In this document: positions 1 through 8,414 of the stretch, one piece after another
Layout: every line of letters starts with the position of its first letter
How positions within the stretch are numbered: position 1 is the first letter of the stretch
Assembly (NCBI GenBank): GCA_030550625.1
Contig: JAUQOZ010000056.1
Location: 1 to 44,936 of the forward strand
Source: Chloroflexota bacterium
Lineage (GTDB): Bacteria; Chloroflexota; Chloroflexia; Chloroflexales; Chloroflexaceae
Reading direction: 5' to 3'
DNA length: 44,936 bases
The notes under the pieces: generated by a model
Database searches by the model: none
The model's input: the letters and a program-made list of their open reading frames with translations, nothing else
What the model was told of the DNA's origin: nothing
Made by a program: the position numbers and the translations under genes

Positions 1-20
1 TCTACTGCGTTCTTGGCGGA

Positions 21-38
21 GCCGGACAGCCGTCCGGC
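21..38. repeat. Short extragenic hairpin, AGCC loop
   Basis: A perfect 7-bp inverted repeat (GCCGGAC / GTCCGGC) closes a 4-base AGCC loop and is followed by TCTACTG. The same layout, with different stem sequences, lies at 171-192, 2235-2253 and 4303-4322. The first 191 bases of the window hold no gene that I can support. Confidence 0.7.
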
Positions 39-95
39 TCTACTGCGCCTGTGCGTTTGAAACCTCTGCGCCTTTGTGTTTGCCCCCACCCCCAG

Positions 96-118
96 CCCCT
101 CCCCCGCTGGGGGAGGGG
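96..118. repeat. GC-rich hairpin of the CCCCTCCCCC family
   Basis: A 10-bp perfect stem (CCCCTCCCCC / GGGGGAGGGG) with a GCT loop, embedded in a CCCCCACCCCCAGCCCC context. Close relatives lie inside 33846-33978 and at 44893-44913, so this is a dispersed extragenic repeat. Confidence 0.75.
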
Positions 119-170
119 TGATGGGGAGCGCAGCACGGGGCTTTTCGGCATTGCACAGCGATCAACGGTG

Positions 171-192
171 GGGGCGGATTGCCATCCGCCCC
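171..192 (-). terminator. Hairpin touching the stop codon of the first propeller gene
   Basis: GGGGCGGAT / ATCCGCCCC form a 9-bp stem with a 4-base loop, ending on the last base of the TAG stop of the minus-strand gene. It has no T-run, so it may be a repeat that protects the 3' end rather than a classical intrinsic terminator. Confidence 0.5.
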
Positions 193-2084
193 TACTGGGC
201 CCACAACGGCCAGCGGTCTTGGGCAGTGTTTTGGGTGACTTGTTGGGTGATCGTCCCATCGCTGACGTTCAGGATATAAATCTCGAAGTCACCGTCGCGG
301 TCGCTGGCGAAGGCCAATTGGCGGCCATCGGGTGACCACGTGGGGGCATCGTCGGTGGCAGCGTGGTTGGTCAGGCGGCGGACATTGCTGCCGTCGGCGT
401 TCATCACGTAAATCTCCCAGTTGCCGTCGCGGTCGCTGGCGAACGCGATCTGCTTACCGTCGGGCGAGACGCGGGCAAAGCGGTCGTTGGCCGGATTGTT
501 GGTCAGGTTGCGAATGTTGGTCAGTTCAGCGAAGAGTTGGACGACCACCTGCCGCCGCACAATTGGCTGGTAGCGCAACTCGGCGCGGTAAATCTCGAAA
601 TTGCCGTCACAGTCGCTCACCCAATAGACCATGCGCCCGTCTGGCGACCATGCCGGCGTTTCGGAGCGGCAGGCTGGCAGGTCACGGGTTAAGCGCACAG
701 CGATAGGCAAACTGCCGGGGGCCGGACCTGACCACACATTGAGGTCTGGGCGTCCGGTGCGCTCTGAAATAACGAGAAGCTGGGTGCCGTCAGGCGATAC
801 CATCGGGTTGAATTCATTGACGGGTTTGGTGAGAAATTCCGGTAATATGTCTGGTGGCTGTTCGAGCTGATCGCGAACGTCGATAGAGCTTATGCGAGTG
901 GCTAACGCACCCGGCGCTGTCTCTCCGATGCTAGCAGCGATGCTGTTGAGTGCATACACTTGGCGGTAGGCTGGTTGATCGCGCCGCGAGTCGACCGCCA
1001 ACATCTGTTGGGTAGGATCCCAACTGCGCAGCCACGAATAGGCAACCGTTTCGGCATTGTTGAAGGTGAGCCGCTCGCCGCTGCCGTTGAAATAGGCCCG
1101 GTAGACTTCCCAGTGGCTGCCGGTGTCGATATTCGAGGCGTAGAGCAGCGGTGTGACCGGCTCGCTCCCGGCCCACGGCATACCGAGATGCGGGTAACGC
1201 CACTGGAAGTAGTGCTGGCCGGCATTGCCCATCTCGACCTGATAAGCGGGCGGGTTATCAGGGGTGTAGGTCAGCACGCGCCGCTCGAAGAGCTGAACCA
1301 GCACATCGTGCTCGGTATCACCGACGACGGCACGGACCCAGTAGGGATCGGTGATCGGATAGCCGATCGCAAACAGCCAATCCACAATCGGGCCGGTGGT
1401 GACGCGGCCATTCTCGATCACGCGCCCGCGTTGATTCATGAAATCCCAAAAGATGCGCGGAATATTGTGACCAGTGATGGTGTTGTACTGCACAATCGTA
1501 GTTTCAGGGCGGGCCAGATCGGGCCGTTCGCCGAGATTGCCGTTGATATCGATTGTGGCGCTGACCCGTTCTTTCAGCCGTTCGGGATCGCGGTAGGCAG
1601 GCCGGTATATGTCAGGAAAGGTGGCGCGATTCATAAATTGGCAATAGCCGGGTGCAGCCGGATTGGCACGGCGCGGATTACCGGCGACGGGAACGTCTGA
1701 ACAGTGATACTGGCGTGAATGGCCGGGCAGATCACCTAACTGGATCCGGCCACTCACCATTTCCACCACCAATAGCCCATTGGTAACAATCCCATCGTCT
1801 GGCCGATTAATCTCCATCCGCGCTTTATCGAAATATTGCACGGTACGGAGGCCATTGGGGCTGTCGACGTAGAACTCAGCGTAATCAAACCATGGCGCTG
1901 GCCCCCAGTACCACGTGCGCCCGCCGCGCACCGCCTCGCTGTCGGTGCGGGTCCAGATCGCGGCAAAGCGTGGATCGGCGAACTCGTGGCGGTTGGTGAA
2001 GGGTGCGGCTGCCAGCGGAGTGGTGTTGGCGAGCATAGTGGCGATCAGCGCGAGGATCGGCATCACGCGATGAACGGCTCTCAT
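192..2084 (-). CDS. Secreted protein: Chloroflexota-type N-terminal domain plus C-terminal PD40/TolB-like propeller (paralogue 1)
   Basis: About 630 residues. The start is the ATG at 2084 because a GGAGGT site lies six bases upstream, and this start gives a clean signal peptide (MRAVHRVMP, hydrophobic core, cleavage near PLAAA/PF). Residues about 30-310 form an uncharacterised domain with the motifs RTWYWGP, VQYFDKARMEI, VTNGLL, DWLFAIGYPITDPYW and ERRVLTYTPDNP. I associate this domain with secreted Chloroflexota proteins; its function is unknown. Residues about 320-630 carry PD40/WD40-like blades (SPDG, FASDRDGDFEIY), the last two being the clearest. It is probably a cell-surface or periplasmic binding protein with no visible catalytic motif. 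It is the first of three tandem paralogues and its 3' end is nearly identical to that of the third. Confidence 0.85.
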   Translation of the reverse strand: MRAVHRVMPILALIATMLANTTPLAAAPFTNRHEFADPRFAAIWTRTDSEAVRGGRTWYWGPAPWFDYAEFYVDSPNGLRTVQYFDKARMEINRPDDGIVTNGLLVVEMVSGRIQLGDLPGHSRQYHCSDVPVAGNPRRANPAAPGYCQFMNRATFPDIYRPAYRDPERLKERVSATIDINGNLGERPDLARPETTIVQYNTITGHNIPRIFWDFMNQRGRVIENGRVTTGPIVDWLFAIGYPITDPYWVRAVVGDTEHDVLVQLFERRVLTYTPDNPPAYQVEMGNAGQHYFQWRYPHLGMPWAGSEPVTPLLYASNIDTGSHWEVYRAYFNGSGERLTFNNAETVAYSWLRSWDPTQQMLAVDSRRDQPAYRQVYALNSIAASIGETAPGALATRISSIDVRDQLEQPPDILPEFLTKPVNEFNPMVSPDGTQLLVISERTGRPDLNVWSGPAPGSLPIAVRLTRDLPACRSETPAWSPDGRMVYWVSDCDGNFEIYRAELRYQPIVRRQVVVQLFAELTNIRNLTNNPANDRFARVSPDGKQIAFASDRDGNWEIYVMNADGSNVRRLTNHAATDDAPTWSPDGRQLAFASDRDGDFEIYILNVSDGTITQQVTQNTAQDRWPLWAQ

Positions 2085-2104
2085 TGCAGCACCTCCGTGG
2101 TGGT

Positions 2105-2125
2105 GGGCAGGTGGCAAACCTGCCC
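2105..2125. repeat. Hairpin in the leader of paralogue 1
   Basis: GGGCAGGT / ACCTGCCC form an 8-bp stem with a 5-base loop, 20 bases upstream of the start codon and ahead of the ribosome binding site. A related, longer hairpin occupies the same place ahead of paralogue 2 (4096-4128). Confidence 0.6.
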
Positions 2126-2169
2126 GTACTCGTGTGTTATCCGTCCCTTCGGGTGGGGGCGGATTGCCC

Positions 2170-2253
2170 TCCGGGGGCGCACCGCCGTGCGGGGGCGCAC
2201 AGCCGTGGGTGGGAGACGCACAGCCGTGGGTGGGAGACGCAAGCCGTGCGTCT
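2170..2253. repeat. GC-rich minisatellite between paralogues 1 and 2
   Basis: About four degenerate units of 18-21 bp built on GCACMGCCGTG followed by either CGGGGGC or GGTGGGAGAC. It ends in a hairpin at 2235-2253 (AGACGCA / TGCGTCT) that directly precedes CTACTGG. It fills the 239-bp gap between paralogues 1 and 2 and looks non-coding. Confidence 0.7.
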
Positions 2254-2330
2254 CTACTGGGCCCACAACGGCCAGCGGTCTTGGGCGGTGTTCTGCGTCA
2301 CTTGTTGCGTAATGACTCCATCGCTAACGT
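2254..2330 (-). pseudogene. Orphaned 3' end of paralogue 2
   Basis: In another minus-strand frame this stretch matches the C-terminus of paralogues 1 and 3 (the QQVTQN..DRWPLWAQ region) and ends in the same TAG followed by the same hairpin. It was disconnected from its gene by the deletion near 2356, so it is a remnant and not a gene. Confidence 0.7.
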
Positions 2331-4063
2331 TCAAGATATAAATCTCGAAATCGCCGGCGCACGTTGCTGCCGTCGGCGTTCATCACGTAAAGCTCCCAGT
2401 TGCCGTCGCGGTCACTGGCGAACGCAATCTGCGCGCCGTCGGGCGAGACGCGGGCAAAGCGGTCGTTGGCTGTGTTGTTGGTCAGGTTGCGGATATTGGT
2501 AAGTTCAGCCCGAAAACCCACTAATAAAACCACACCACGCGAAAAGAATGGGATATAACGAAGGTCGGCGCTGTAGATGTCGAAATGCCCATTGCAGTCG
2601 CTGACCCAGTAGATCGTTCTGCCGTCAGGTGACCATGCCGGAGTTTCATAGCGACACGCGGGTTGGTCGCGTGTCAGGCGCGTCGGACGCATCAGGTTGG
2701 CAGTTTCCGGTGTTGAAGCCGGCCACAACATCAAATCCGGACGCCCCATCCGTTCTGAGATTACCAGTATTTTCGTACCGTCAGGCGATATCATCGGATT
2801 GAACTCATGTACGATCCTGTTCACGAATTCGTCGCGTTCCCATGGCGGGATAGAGATTCCGTCGCCACTATCAATGTAGCTCAGCCGGGTAGCGCTGGCA
2901 TTGGACGCGATTTCGCCTACACTCGCGGCGATGCTGTTGAGCAGATACACTTGCCGGTATGCGGGTTGCTCGCGCCGTGAGTCAACAGCGAGCATCTGTT
3001 GGGCGGGGTCCCAACTTCGTAGCCACGAGTAGGCGACGGTTTCGGCATTGTTGAAGGTAAGACGCTGGCCGCCGCCGTTGAAATTGGCCCGGTAGAGTTC
3101 CCAGTGGCTGGCGGTGTCGATGTTCGAGGCATACAGCAGAGGCATGACCGGATCGAGCGCGGCCCACGGCATACCGAGATGCGGATAGCGCCACTGGAAG
3201 TAATGCTGACCAACGTTGCCCATCTCGACCTGATAACCGGGCGGGTTGTCGGGGGTGTAGGTGAGTACGCGCCGCTCGAAGAGCTGCACCAGCACGTCGC
3301 GCTCAGTGTCGCCGACCACTGCCCGCGTCCAGTAGGGATCGGTGATGGGATAGCCTATTGCAAACAGCCAGTCTACAATCGGGCCGGTGGTGATGCGGCC
3401 ATTCTCGATCACGCGCCCGCGTTGGGTCATAAAATCCCAGAAAACTTGGGGAATGTTGTGACCGGTCATCGTGCTGTATTGCACGATAGTCGTTTCAGGG
3501 CGGGCCAGATCGGGCCGTTCGCTCAGATTGCCGCCGGCATCGATCGCGGCGCTGACGCGCTCTTTGAGGCGCACCGGATCGCGATAGCCGTTGTCGAGCG
3601 TGGCGATGGCGCCAAATTGGCAATAGCCGGGTGCGATCGGGTTGGCGCTGCGCGGATTGCCAGCGACCGGCACATCGGAGCAGCGTTGCCAATATAGCAG
3701 ATTGTACGCATCTCCTGCTTGTAATCGACCACTGATAAGCTCTTTCACAAGAAGGCCATTGGTAACAATGCCGTCGGCAGGCCGGTTCAACTCCATCCGC
3801 GCTTTATCGAAATATTGCACAGTACGGAGACCGTTAGGACTATCGACATAATGTTCGGCATAATCAAACCACGGCCCCGGCCCCCAATACCACGTGCGTC
3901 CGCCGCGCACCGCTTCGCTGTCGGTACGGCTCCAGATCGCGGCGAAGCGCGGGTCGGCGAACTCGTTACGATTCGCGAAGGGCGCTGCTGCTAGGAATGT
4001 GGTGTTTGTCAGCATCGCAGCGCCCAGTACAAGGATAGCAATCAGTCGGTGAATAACTCTCAT
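2324..4063 (-). CDS. Secreted N-terminal domain plus PD40 propeller protein, C-terminally frameshifted (paralogue 2)
   Basis: About 579 residues. The start is the ATG at 4063, preceded by GGAGGT, and gives a signal peptide (MRVIHRLIAI, cleavage near LAAA/PF). Domain order matches paralogues 1 and 3: the YFDKARME / ERRVLTYTPDNP domain, then PD40 blades. After SNVRR the reading frame differs from both sisters and ends in RFRDLYLER. Aligning the DNA by eye shows about 83 bp missing near 2356, which removes most of the last blade and shifts the frame. The natural last codons and stop remain, out of frame, at 2254-2330. The protein may still fold with one blade fewer, or be a decaying copy. Confidence 0.8.
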   Translation of the reverse strand: MRVIHRLIAILVLGAAMLTNTTFLAAAPFANRNEFADPRFAAIWSRTDSEAVRGGRTWYWGPGPWFDYAEHYVDSPNGLRTVQYFDKARMELNRPADGIVTNGLLVKELISGRLQAGDAYNLLYWQRCSDVPVAGNPRSANPIAPGYCQFGAIATLDNGYRDPVRLKERVSAAIDAGGNLSERPDLARPETTIVQYSTMTGHNIPQVFWDFMTQRGRVIENGRITTGPIVDWLFAIGYPITDPYWTRAVVGDTERDVLVQLFERRVLTYTPDNPPGYQVEMGNVGQHYFQWRYPHLGMPWAALDPVMPLLYASNIDTASHWELYRANFNGGGQRLTFNNAETVAYSWLRSWDPAQQMLAVDSRREQPAYRQVYLLNSIAASVGEIASNASATRLSYIDSGDGISIPPWERDEFVNRIVHEFNPMISPDGTKILVISERMGRPDLMLWPASTPETANLMRPTRLTRDQPACRYETPAWSPDGRTIYWVSDCNGHFDIYSADLRYIPFFSRGVVLLVGFRAELTNIRNLTNNTANDRFARVSPDGAQIAFASDRDGNWELYVMNADGSNVRRRFRDLYLER

Positions 4064-4095
4064 CGCAGTACCTCCGTAGTTGGTGGCGGGGCAGA

Positions 4096-4128
4096 GGGTA
4101 TGGGCAGGTGTGAAAACTGCCCGTACCC
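4096..4128. repeat. Hairpin in the leader of paralogue 2
   Basis: A 12-bp stem (GGGTATGGGCAG / CTGCCCGTACCC, one T-G wobble) with a 9-base loop, about 33 bases upstream of the start codon. It occupies the position of the hairpin ahead of paralogue 1. Confidence 0.65.
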
Positions 4129-4206
4129 TCGTGTTATTCGCCCGTATGGGGGCATAGGTGATGCACTGCCGTGGTCCCACTGATGGTGGGCGGATTGCCA
4201 TCCGAG

Positions 4207-4322
4207 GGATACACCGCCGTGCGGGAGCGCACCGCCGTGCGGGGGCGCACCGCCGTGGGTGGGAGATGCACCGCCGTGCGGGGGCGCACCGCCGTGGGTG
4301 GGAGACGCACAGCCGTGCGTCT
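4207..4322. repeat. GC-rich minisatellite between paralogues 2 and 3
   Basis: Six units of 18 or 21 bp share the core GCACCGCCGTG and alternate between a CGGGGGC and a GGTGGGAGAY tail. The last unit forms an 8-bp hairpin (AGACGCAC / GTGCGTCT, loop AGCC, 4303-4322) that abuts the stop codon of paralogue 3 at 4323. The repeat is contiguous without spacers, so it is not a CRISPR array. Confidence 0.8.
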
Positions 4323-6182
4323 CTACTGGGCCCACAACGGCCAGCGGTCTTGGGCGGCGTTTTGGGTCACTTGTTGCGTAATGACTCCATCGCTAACGTT
4401 CAAGATATAAATCTCGAAGTCACCGTCGCGATCGCTGGCGAAGGCAAGCCGGCTGCTATCGGGCGACCACGTGGGGGCGTCGTCGGTGGCGGGATGGTTG
4501 GTCAGGCGGCGAACATTGCTGCCGTCCGTATTCATCACGTAAATCTCCCAGTTGCCGTCGCGGTCGCTGCCAAAGGCGACCAATTTGCCGTCAGGCGAGA
4601 CGCGGGCGAAGCGGTCGTTAGCGGCGTTGTTGGTCAGATTACGGATGTTTATCAACTCAACACCGGCATAGAGTGTATCGATGTAGTAGTAGCGCACATC
4701 AGCCCGGTAGATCTCGAAGTTACCCTCGCAGTTCGTGACCCAGAACAGATTGCGGCCATCGGGTGACCATGTTGGCGTTTCAACGTTGCAGGCTTGGGTA
4801 TAGTTGGTGATCGGTTGGGCAAAGCCGCGCAATGGGATATTGAAGCGGCGCAGATAGAGTTGCGGAATGCCCTGCCGCTCAGAGACGAAAGCCAGCAAGT
4901 TGCCGTCAGGCGAGGCCATTGCGTTGTACTCGCTGCCGGCGATCATTGAGTAATCATTATCCGGCGGCGGGTAAGCGCCATCGTTGTTACTGTAGCTAAT
5001 GCGGAGGACGCCAGCTCCCGGCGCTTGCTCGCCCGCATCGGCGGCAATTGGGTTGAGGGCGTAGATCTGGCGATAGGTAGGGCTATTGCGCCGCGAGTCA
5101 ACGATCAGGTATTGTTGGGATGGTTCCCAACTGCGCCGCCACGAGAAGGCCACTGTCTCGCCATTGTTGAAGGTCAGCCGTTGGCCGCCACCGTTGAAAT
5201 TGGCCCGGTAGAGTTCCCAATGGCTGCCGGTGTCAATATTCGAGGCGTAGATCAGCGGTGTCACAGGATCAGGCGCGGCCCACGGCGTGCCGAGGTGCGG
5301 GTAGCGCCACTGGAAGTAGTGCTGGCCGACGTTGCCCATCTCGACCTGATAGCCAGCCGGGTTGTCAGGGGTGTAGGTCAGCACGCGCCGCTCGAAGAGC
5401 TGCACCAGCACGTCGCGCTCAGTGTCGCCGACCACTGCCCGCGTCCAGTAGGGATCGGTGATCGGATAGCCCATCGCAAACAACCAGTCTACGATCGGCG
5501 CCGTTACGACGCGGCCATTCTCCATCACTCGCCCACGTTGGTTCATGAAGTCCCAAAAGACTTTCGGAATGTTGTGACCGGTGACGCTGTTGTACTGCAC
5601 GATGGTTGTTTCAGGTTTGGCGAGGTCATCGCGCACGCTGAGGTTGCCGCTGCGCGAGATGACGGCATTCACCCGCTGGTTGAGGCGCGACGGATCACGG
5701 TAGCCATTGTCGATCGTGGCAATGCCGGCGAAGTCACGATAGCCGGGAGCAATCGTGTTTGCTGCGCGCGGGTTGCCGGCCACCGGCACATCCGACCCTT
5801 CGCGATAGCTCACATCGAAGGGATCGTCACCGAGCTGCATGCGCCCGCTAATGAGTTCTTTCACCAGCAAGCCATTGGTAACAATACCGTCAGCCGGATT
5901 ATTGATCTCCATCCGCGCCTTATCGAAATACTGCACGGTGCGCACACCATTCGGGCTTTGCCGGTAAAATTCGCCGTAATCAAACCACGGCCCCGGCCCC
6001 CAATACCACGTGCGCCCGCCCCGCACTGACTCGCCGTCGGTGCGGGTCCAGACTGCCGCAAAGCGCGGGTCGGCAAAGGTGGTGCGACCAGAGAAGGGCG
6101 CTGCTATCAGTGGTGTCGCGCCGCTGATCATCAGCGCTACCATCAGGGTGATCGCACTCCAGAGGATTCGCAGCCGGTTCAT
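4323..6182 (-). CDS. Secreted N-terminal domain plus PD40 propeller protein (paralogue 3)
   Basis: About 619 residues. The start is the ATG at 6182, with GGAGG about six bases upstream; it yields a signal peptide (MNRLRILWSA, cleavage near LIAA/PF). The N-terminal domain carries FADPRFAAVWTRTDGE, VQYFDKARMEINNP, VTNGLLVKELISGR, DWLFAMGYPITDPYW and ERRVLTYTPDNP. The C-terminal half has PD40 blades with SPDG and GSDRDGNWEIY. It is a complete copy and is followed downstream by its two paralogues at 240-260 bp spacing. Its 5' side is the AT-rich stretch 6225-6490, which probably carries the promoter for at least this gene. The ligand is unknown. Confidence 0.85.
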   Translation of the reverse strand: MNRLRILWSAITLMVALMISGATPLIAAPFSGRTTFADPRFAAVWTRTDGESVRGGRTWYWGPGPWFDYGEFYRQSPNGVRTVQYFDKARMEINNPADGIVTNGLLVKELISGRMQLGDDPFDVSYREGSDVPVAGNPRAANTIAPGYRDFAGIATIDNGYRDPSRLNQRVNAVISRSGNLSVRDDLAKPETTIVQYNSVTGHNIPKVFWDFMNQRGRVMENGRVVTAPIVDWLFAMGYPITDPYWTRAVVGDTERDVLVQLFERRVLTYTPDNPAGYQVEMGNVGQHYFQWRYPHLGTPWAAPDPVTPLIYASNIDTGSHWELYRANFNGGGQRLTFNNGETVAFSWRRSWEPSQQYLIVDSRRNSPTYRQIYALNPIAADAGEQAPGAGVLRISYSNNDGAYPPPDNDYSMIAGSEYNAMASPDGNLLAFVSERQGIPQLYLRRFNIPLRGFAQPITNYTQACNVETPTWSPDGRNLFWVTNCEGNFEIYRADVRYYYIDTLYAGVELINIRNLTNNAANDRFARVSPDGKLVAFGSDRDGNWEIYVMNTDGSNVRRLTNHPATDDAPTWSPDSSRLAFASDRDGDFEIYILNVSDGVITQQVTQNAAQDRWPLWAQ

Positions 6183-6788
6183 ACAAGCCTCCTTCGCTGA
6201 GACCGCTGCTGCTGTTACGTATAGGATACGACGCAAAAATGAAAAAAGTTCCTATGTTTTGCTGAGAATTTCGTAGAAAGATGGTGATAATGAGCTGATA
6301 GTTGATAACAGAAGTGGTTAAATAATTGATTTTTTGAGTTCATTTGTTTGATTTTGGTAAATAAAATTGTTGTGGATGTCATTTTATGGTTTTTATCTCG
6401 TGATTTGTGAAGTGGAGTGCGATTTATTGATGTGTAAAAAATGAGAAGATTCGTGTCGGGCAGGTGATTTTATTCGATAAGATTAAAAACTATGGCGGCG
6501 GAAGAGAGGTGCGGGGGTAGGAGGTTTCAGGTGTCATTGCTAAGCTACGGTAGCAGGTCCTAAGTGCGAGTCGCTCAGCTATTGTGCCTTACGTTCCCAT
6601 CCTAAGTGAGCGTTGAGCGATCGGCGGGGTATCGTCAAATGTTGTGGAAGTATGGTTGCGGTTGGGAACATTCCGTGGGACATTGTAGGGTCGAACGGAA
6701 ATGTTGCGCAATCACCCGGCTATATTATTAAGCGCGGCAGTGTGACAGCCGCACTCCATAGCTAGGGCAAGCTGCATAGTACCACAGA
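6183..6788. other. Gene-free interval with an AT-rich island
   Basis: No supportable gene. About 6225-6490 is strikingly AT-rich compared with the rest of the window, with many T- and A-runs and repeated GATAA/TTATC words. The remainder (6490-6730) is of normal composition and holds nothing I recognise. It probably contains the promoter of paralogue 3, but no clear -35/-10 pair could be chosen. Confidence 0.6.
6733..6760. repeat. Imperfect hairpin of the GGAGTGCGGC family
   Basis: GCGGCAGTGTGACAGCCGC continues into ACTCCATA. It is a degenerate, half-length relative of the perfect hairpin at 14059-14095 and lies downstream of the flippase gene stop. Confidence 0.55.
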
Positions 6789-8414
6789 TCACGATGCCCG
6801 CCCCATAATCCGGCGCGCGAGCGCTACCTCTTCCGCGCCGATGGCGCCGATCAGCCACAAGGCAATGCCGTACACTGGCGGGCCGAGCAAGATGGCGCAC
6901 AGGCTGCCGATCCATCCCGGCAGCCAAAGGATGGCTGGCAGCATCGCGGCAGCCATCGCGAGACTGGCAAGCGCCGGTTGCCACATGAGCTTCAAGATGC
7001 CCGGCGGCAAGCCTTCTTGATGCAGCACGGGCCGGAAGACGGCGTACAGCACGACTTCCGACATGATGGTGATGATGGCCGCCGCTAACAAGGCGTCTTC
7101 GGGCCGGCCCAGCCGGATGGCGAGCGGGATCGCGATCAGGTTGGCGGTCAGATTAAAGATTGCGCCGGCGACGAAAGCGCGGGTGATGGCGGTCTGACGT
7201 TCGATGGCGATCAGGACGTATTGCAAGAGACCGTTGGCAAACGAGAGCGGCAAGAACCACGCCAGCACCGCGAGCACCGTCACCGAGGGCAGGTATTCGG
7301 CAAAGCGGCGGCGGGCGAAGATCCAGACCAGATCATCAGCCAGTAGGGTCATGCCCATGGCTAGCGGGAACGCTATGAAGAGTAACAGGCGGAGCGTGCG
7401 TTGTTGGGCGCTGGCCAGTTCGCTGCGCGCCCCACCGGCTCGCCGCGCCAAGAGCGGGAACACAGCGAAGGTGATGGCCGGCGGCAGCACCAGCGCGATG
7501 TTGAGCAATTGGTAGGGCAAGACGTACTGCTGCACCAGTAGATCGGCGTTGCTGCCGCCAAAGGCGCGCACGATGAAGAGGTCGAAGCGAAAAAAGATTA
7601 CGCTGAGCAGGTTGTTGAGCATCAACGGCAGTGCCTGCGGCACAAGAGCGCGGATCGCGGCGGCATCGAAGCTAAGGGAGGGAGCAAAGAAGGTACGCAC
7701 TTGCAAGCCGAAAAAGATCACGGCGGTGATTGAGCTGACTAGTACCGCTGCCCATGCCAATCCGATCACGCCCCATCCCAATACAAGCACGGCGATGCGG
7801 GCTAGAAAGCTGAGCAGCGCGGTCAATACTTCCACCGCCGCCGGCACTTCCATTCGTTCGGCAGCATTATAGAGCGCCGTGACCGCACCGCTATAGGCGC
7901 TCGGCACGAGGGTTAGCAACAAAATCCAGATCGCCAACTGGCCGTCGGCGGTGAGCGGTTCGCTTAGTCCAACGGCGCCGATGAGGTTGTAGCTGGCGAT
8001 AACCAGCCATGCCACCGGCGCAGCCGCCGCGATGATGAGCAGTAGGCGTAGAGCTAGCGTGACGCCGAATAATCGGCGGGCGGCGTCGGGATGGCGGGCC
8101 ACTTCGCGGGTGAGCAAGATGCCAAGGCCGAATTCAGTGAAAGTTGCGAGGTATTGCGCCACGAGCAGCGCCGCCGTGTTGTACGCTCCCAGCGCCGCCG
8201 GATCGAGCGCGCCGACCAGCAAAAACAGGATAACGGTGTCCAACCCGCGCACAAACATGCGCAAGCCAAAGGTGACGGCGCTATTTTTGAAGATGCGGCG
8301 GGCCGCATTTGCCGGATCGTCGCGGTAAAACCGCTGCCAGAGAAACGCGCCTGCGCCGAGCAGCGCGAGGGCCGCGCCGATGAGGAATAAGACTAAGCCG
8401 AGACGGTCGTTCAT
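6789..8414 (-). CDS. Polysaccharide flippase-like membrane protein (MOP/Wzx-type)
   Basis: 541 residues with roughly 12-14 hydrophobic segments over the whole length, as expected for the polysaccharide transport (PST) branch of the MOP exporter superfamily. The N-terminal part (KNSAVTFGLRMFVRGLDTV, LGAYNTAALLVAQYL, FGLGILLTREVAR) resembles the first helices of Wzx-like lipid-linked oligosaccharide flippases. The probable role is to translocate a lipid-linked glycan or a similar amphiphile across the inner membrane; the substrate cannot be told. The start codon overlaps the stop of the upstream ComEC-like gene by four bases (ATGA), so the two are probably translationally coupled. No glycosyltransferase lies beside it, so it is not in a conventional capsule cluster. 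Confidence 0.8.
   Translation of the reverse strand: MNDRLGLVLFLIGAALALLGAGAFLWQRFYRDDPANAARRIFKNSAVTFGLRMFVRGLDTVILFLLVGALDPAALGAYNTAALLVAQYLATFTEFGLGILLTREVARHPDAARRLFGVTLALRLLLIIAAAAPVAWLVIASYNLIGAVGLSEPLTADGQLAIWILLLTLVPSAYSGAVTALYNAAERMEVPAAVEVLTALLSFLARIAVLVLGWGVIGLAWAAVLVSSITAVIFFGLQVRTFFAPSLSFDAAAIRALVPQALPLMLNNLLSVIFFRFDLFIVRAFGGSNADLLVQQYVLPYQLLNIALVLPPAITFAVFPLLARRAGGARSELASAQQRTLRLLLFIAFPLAMGMTLLADDLVWIFARRRFAEYLPSVTVLAVLAWFLPLSFANGLLQYVLIAIERQTAITRAFVAGAIFNLTANLIAIPLAIRLGRPEDALLAAAIITIMSEVVLYAVFRPVLHQEGLPPGILKLMWQPALASLAMAAAMLPAILWLPGWIGSLCAILLGPPVYGIALWLIGAIGAEEVALARRIMGRAS

Noticed and set aside
960-1700. Long open frame antisense to paralogue 1 (similar ones at 3104-3697 and 5025-6029)
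   Set aside because: They mirror the paralogous genes on the other strand, recur at the same relative place in each copy, and have no signal peptide, ribosome binding site or known motif. Codon bias of the GC-rich genes explains them.
4207-4322. Possible CRISPR array
   Set aside because: Units are contiguous and degenerate, without unique spacers of constant length, and no cas gene is present.
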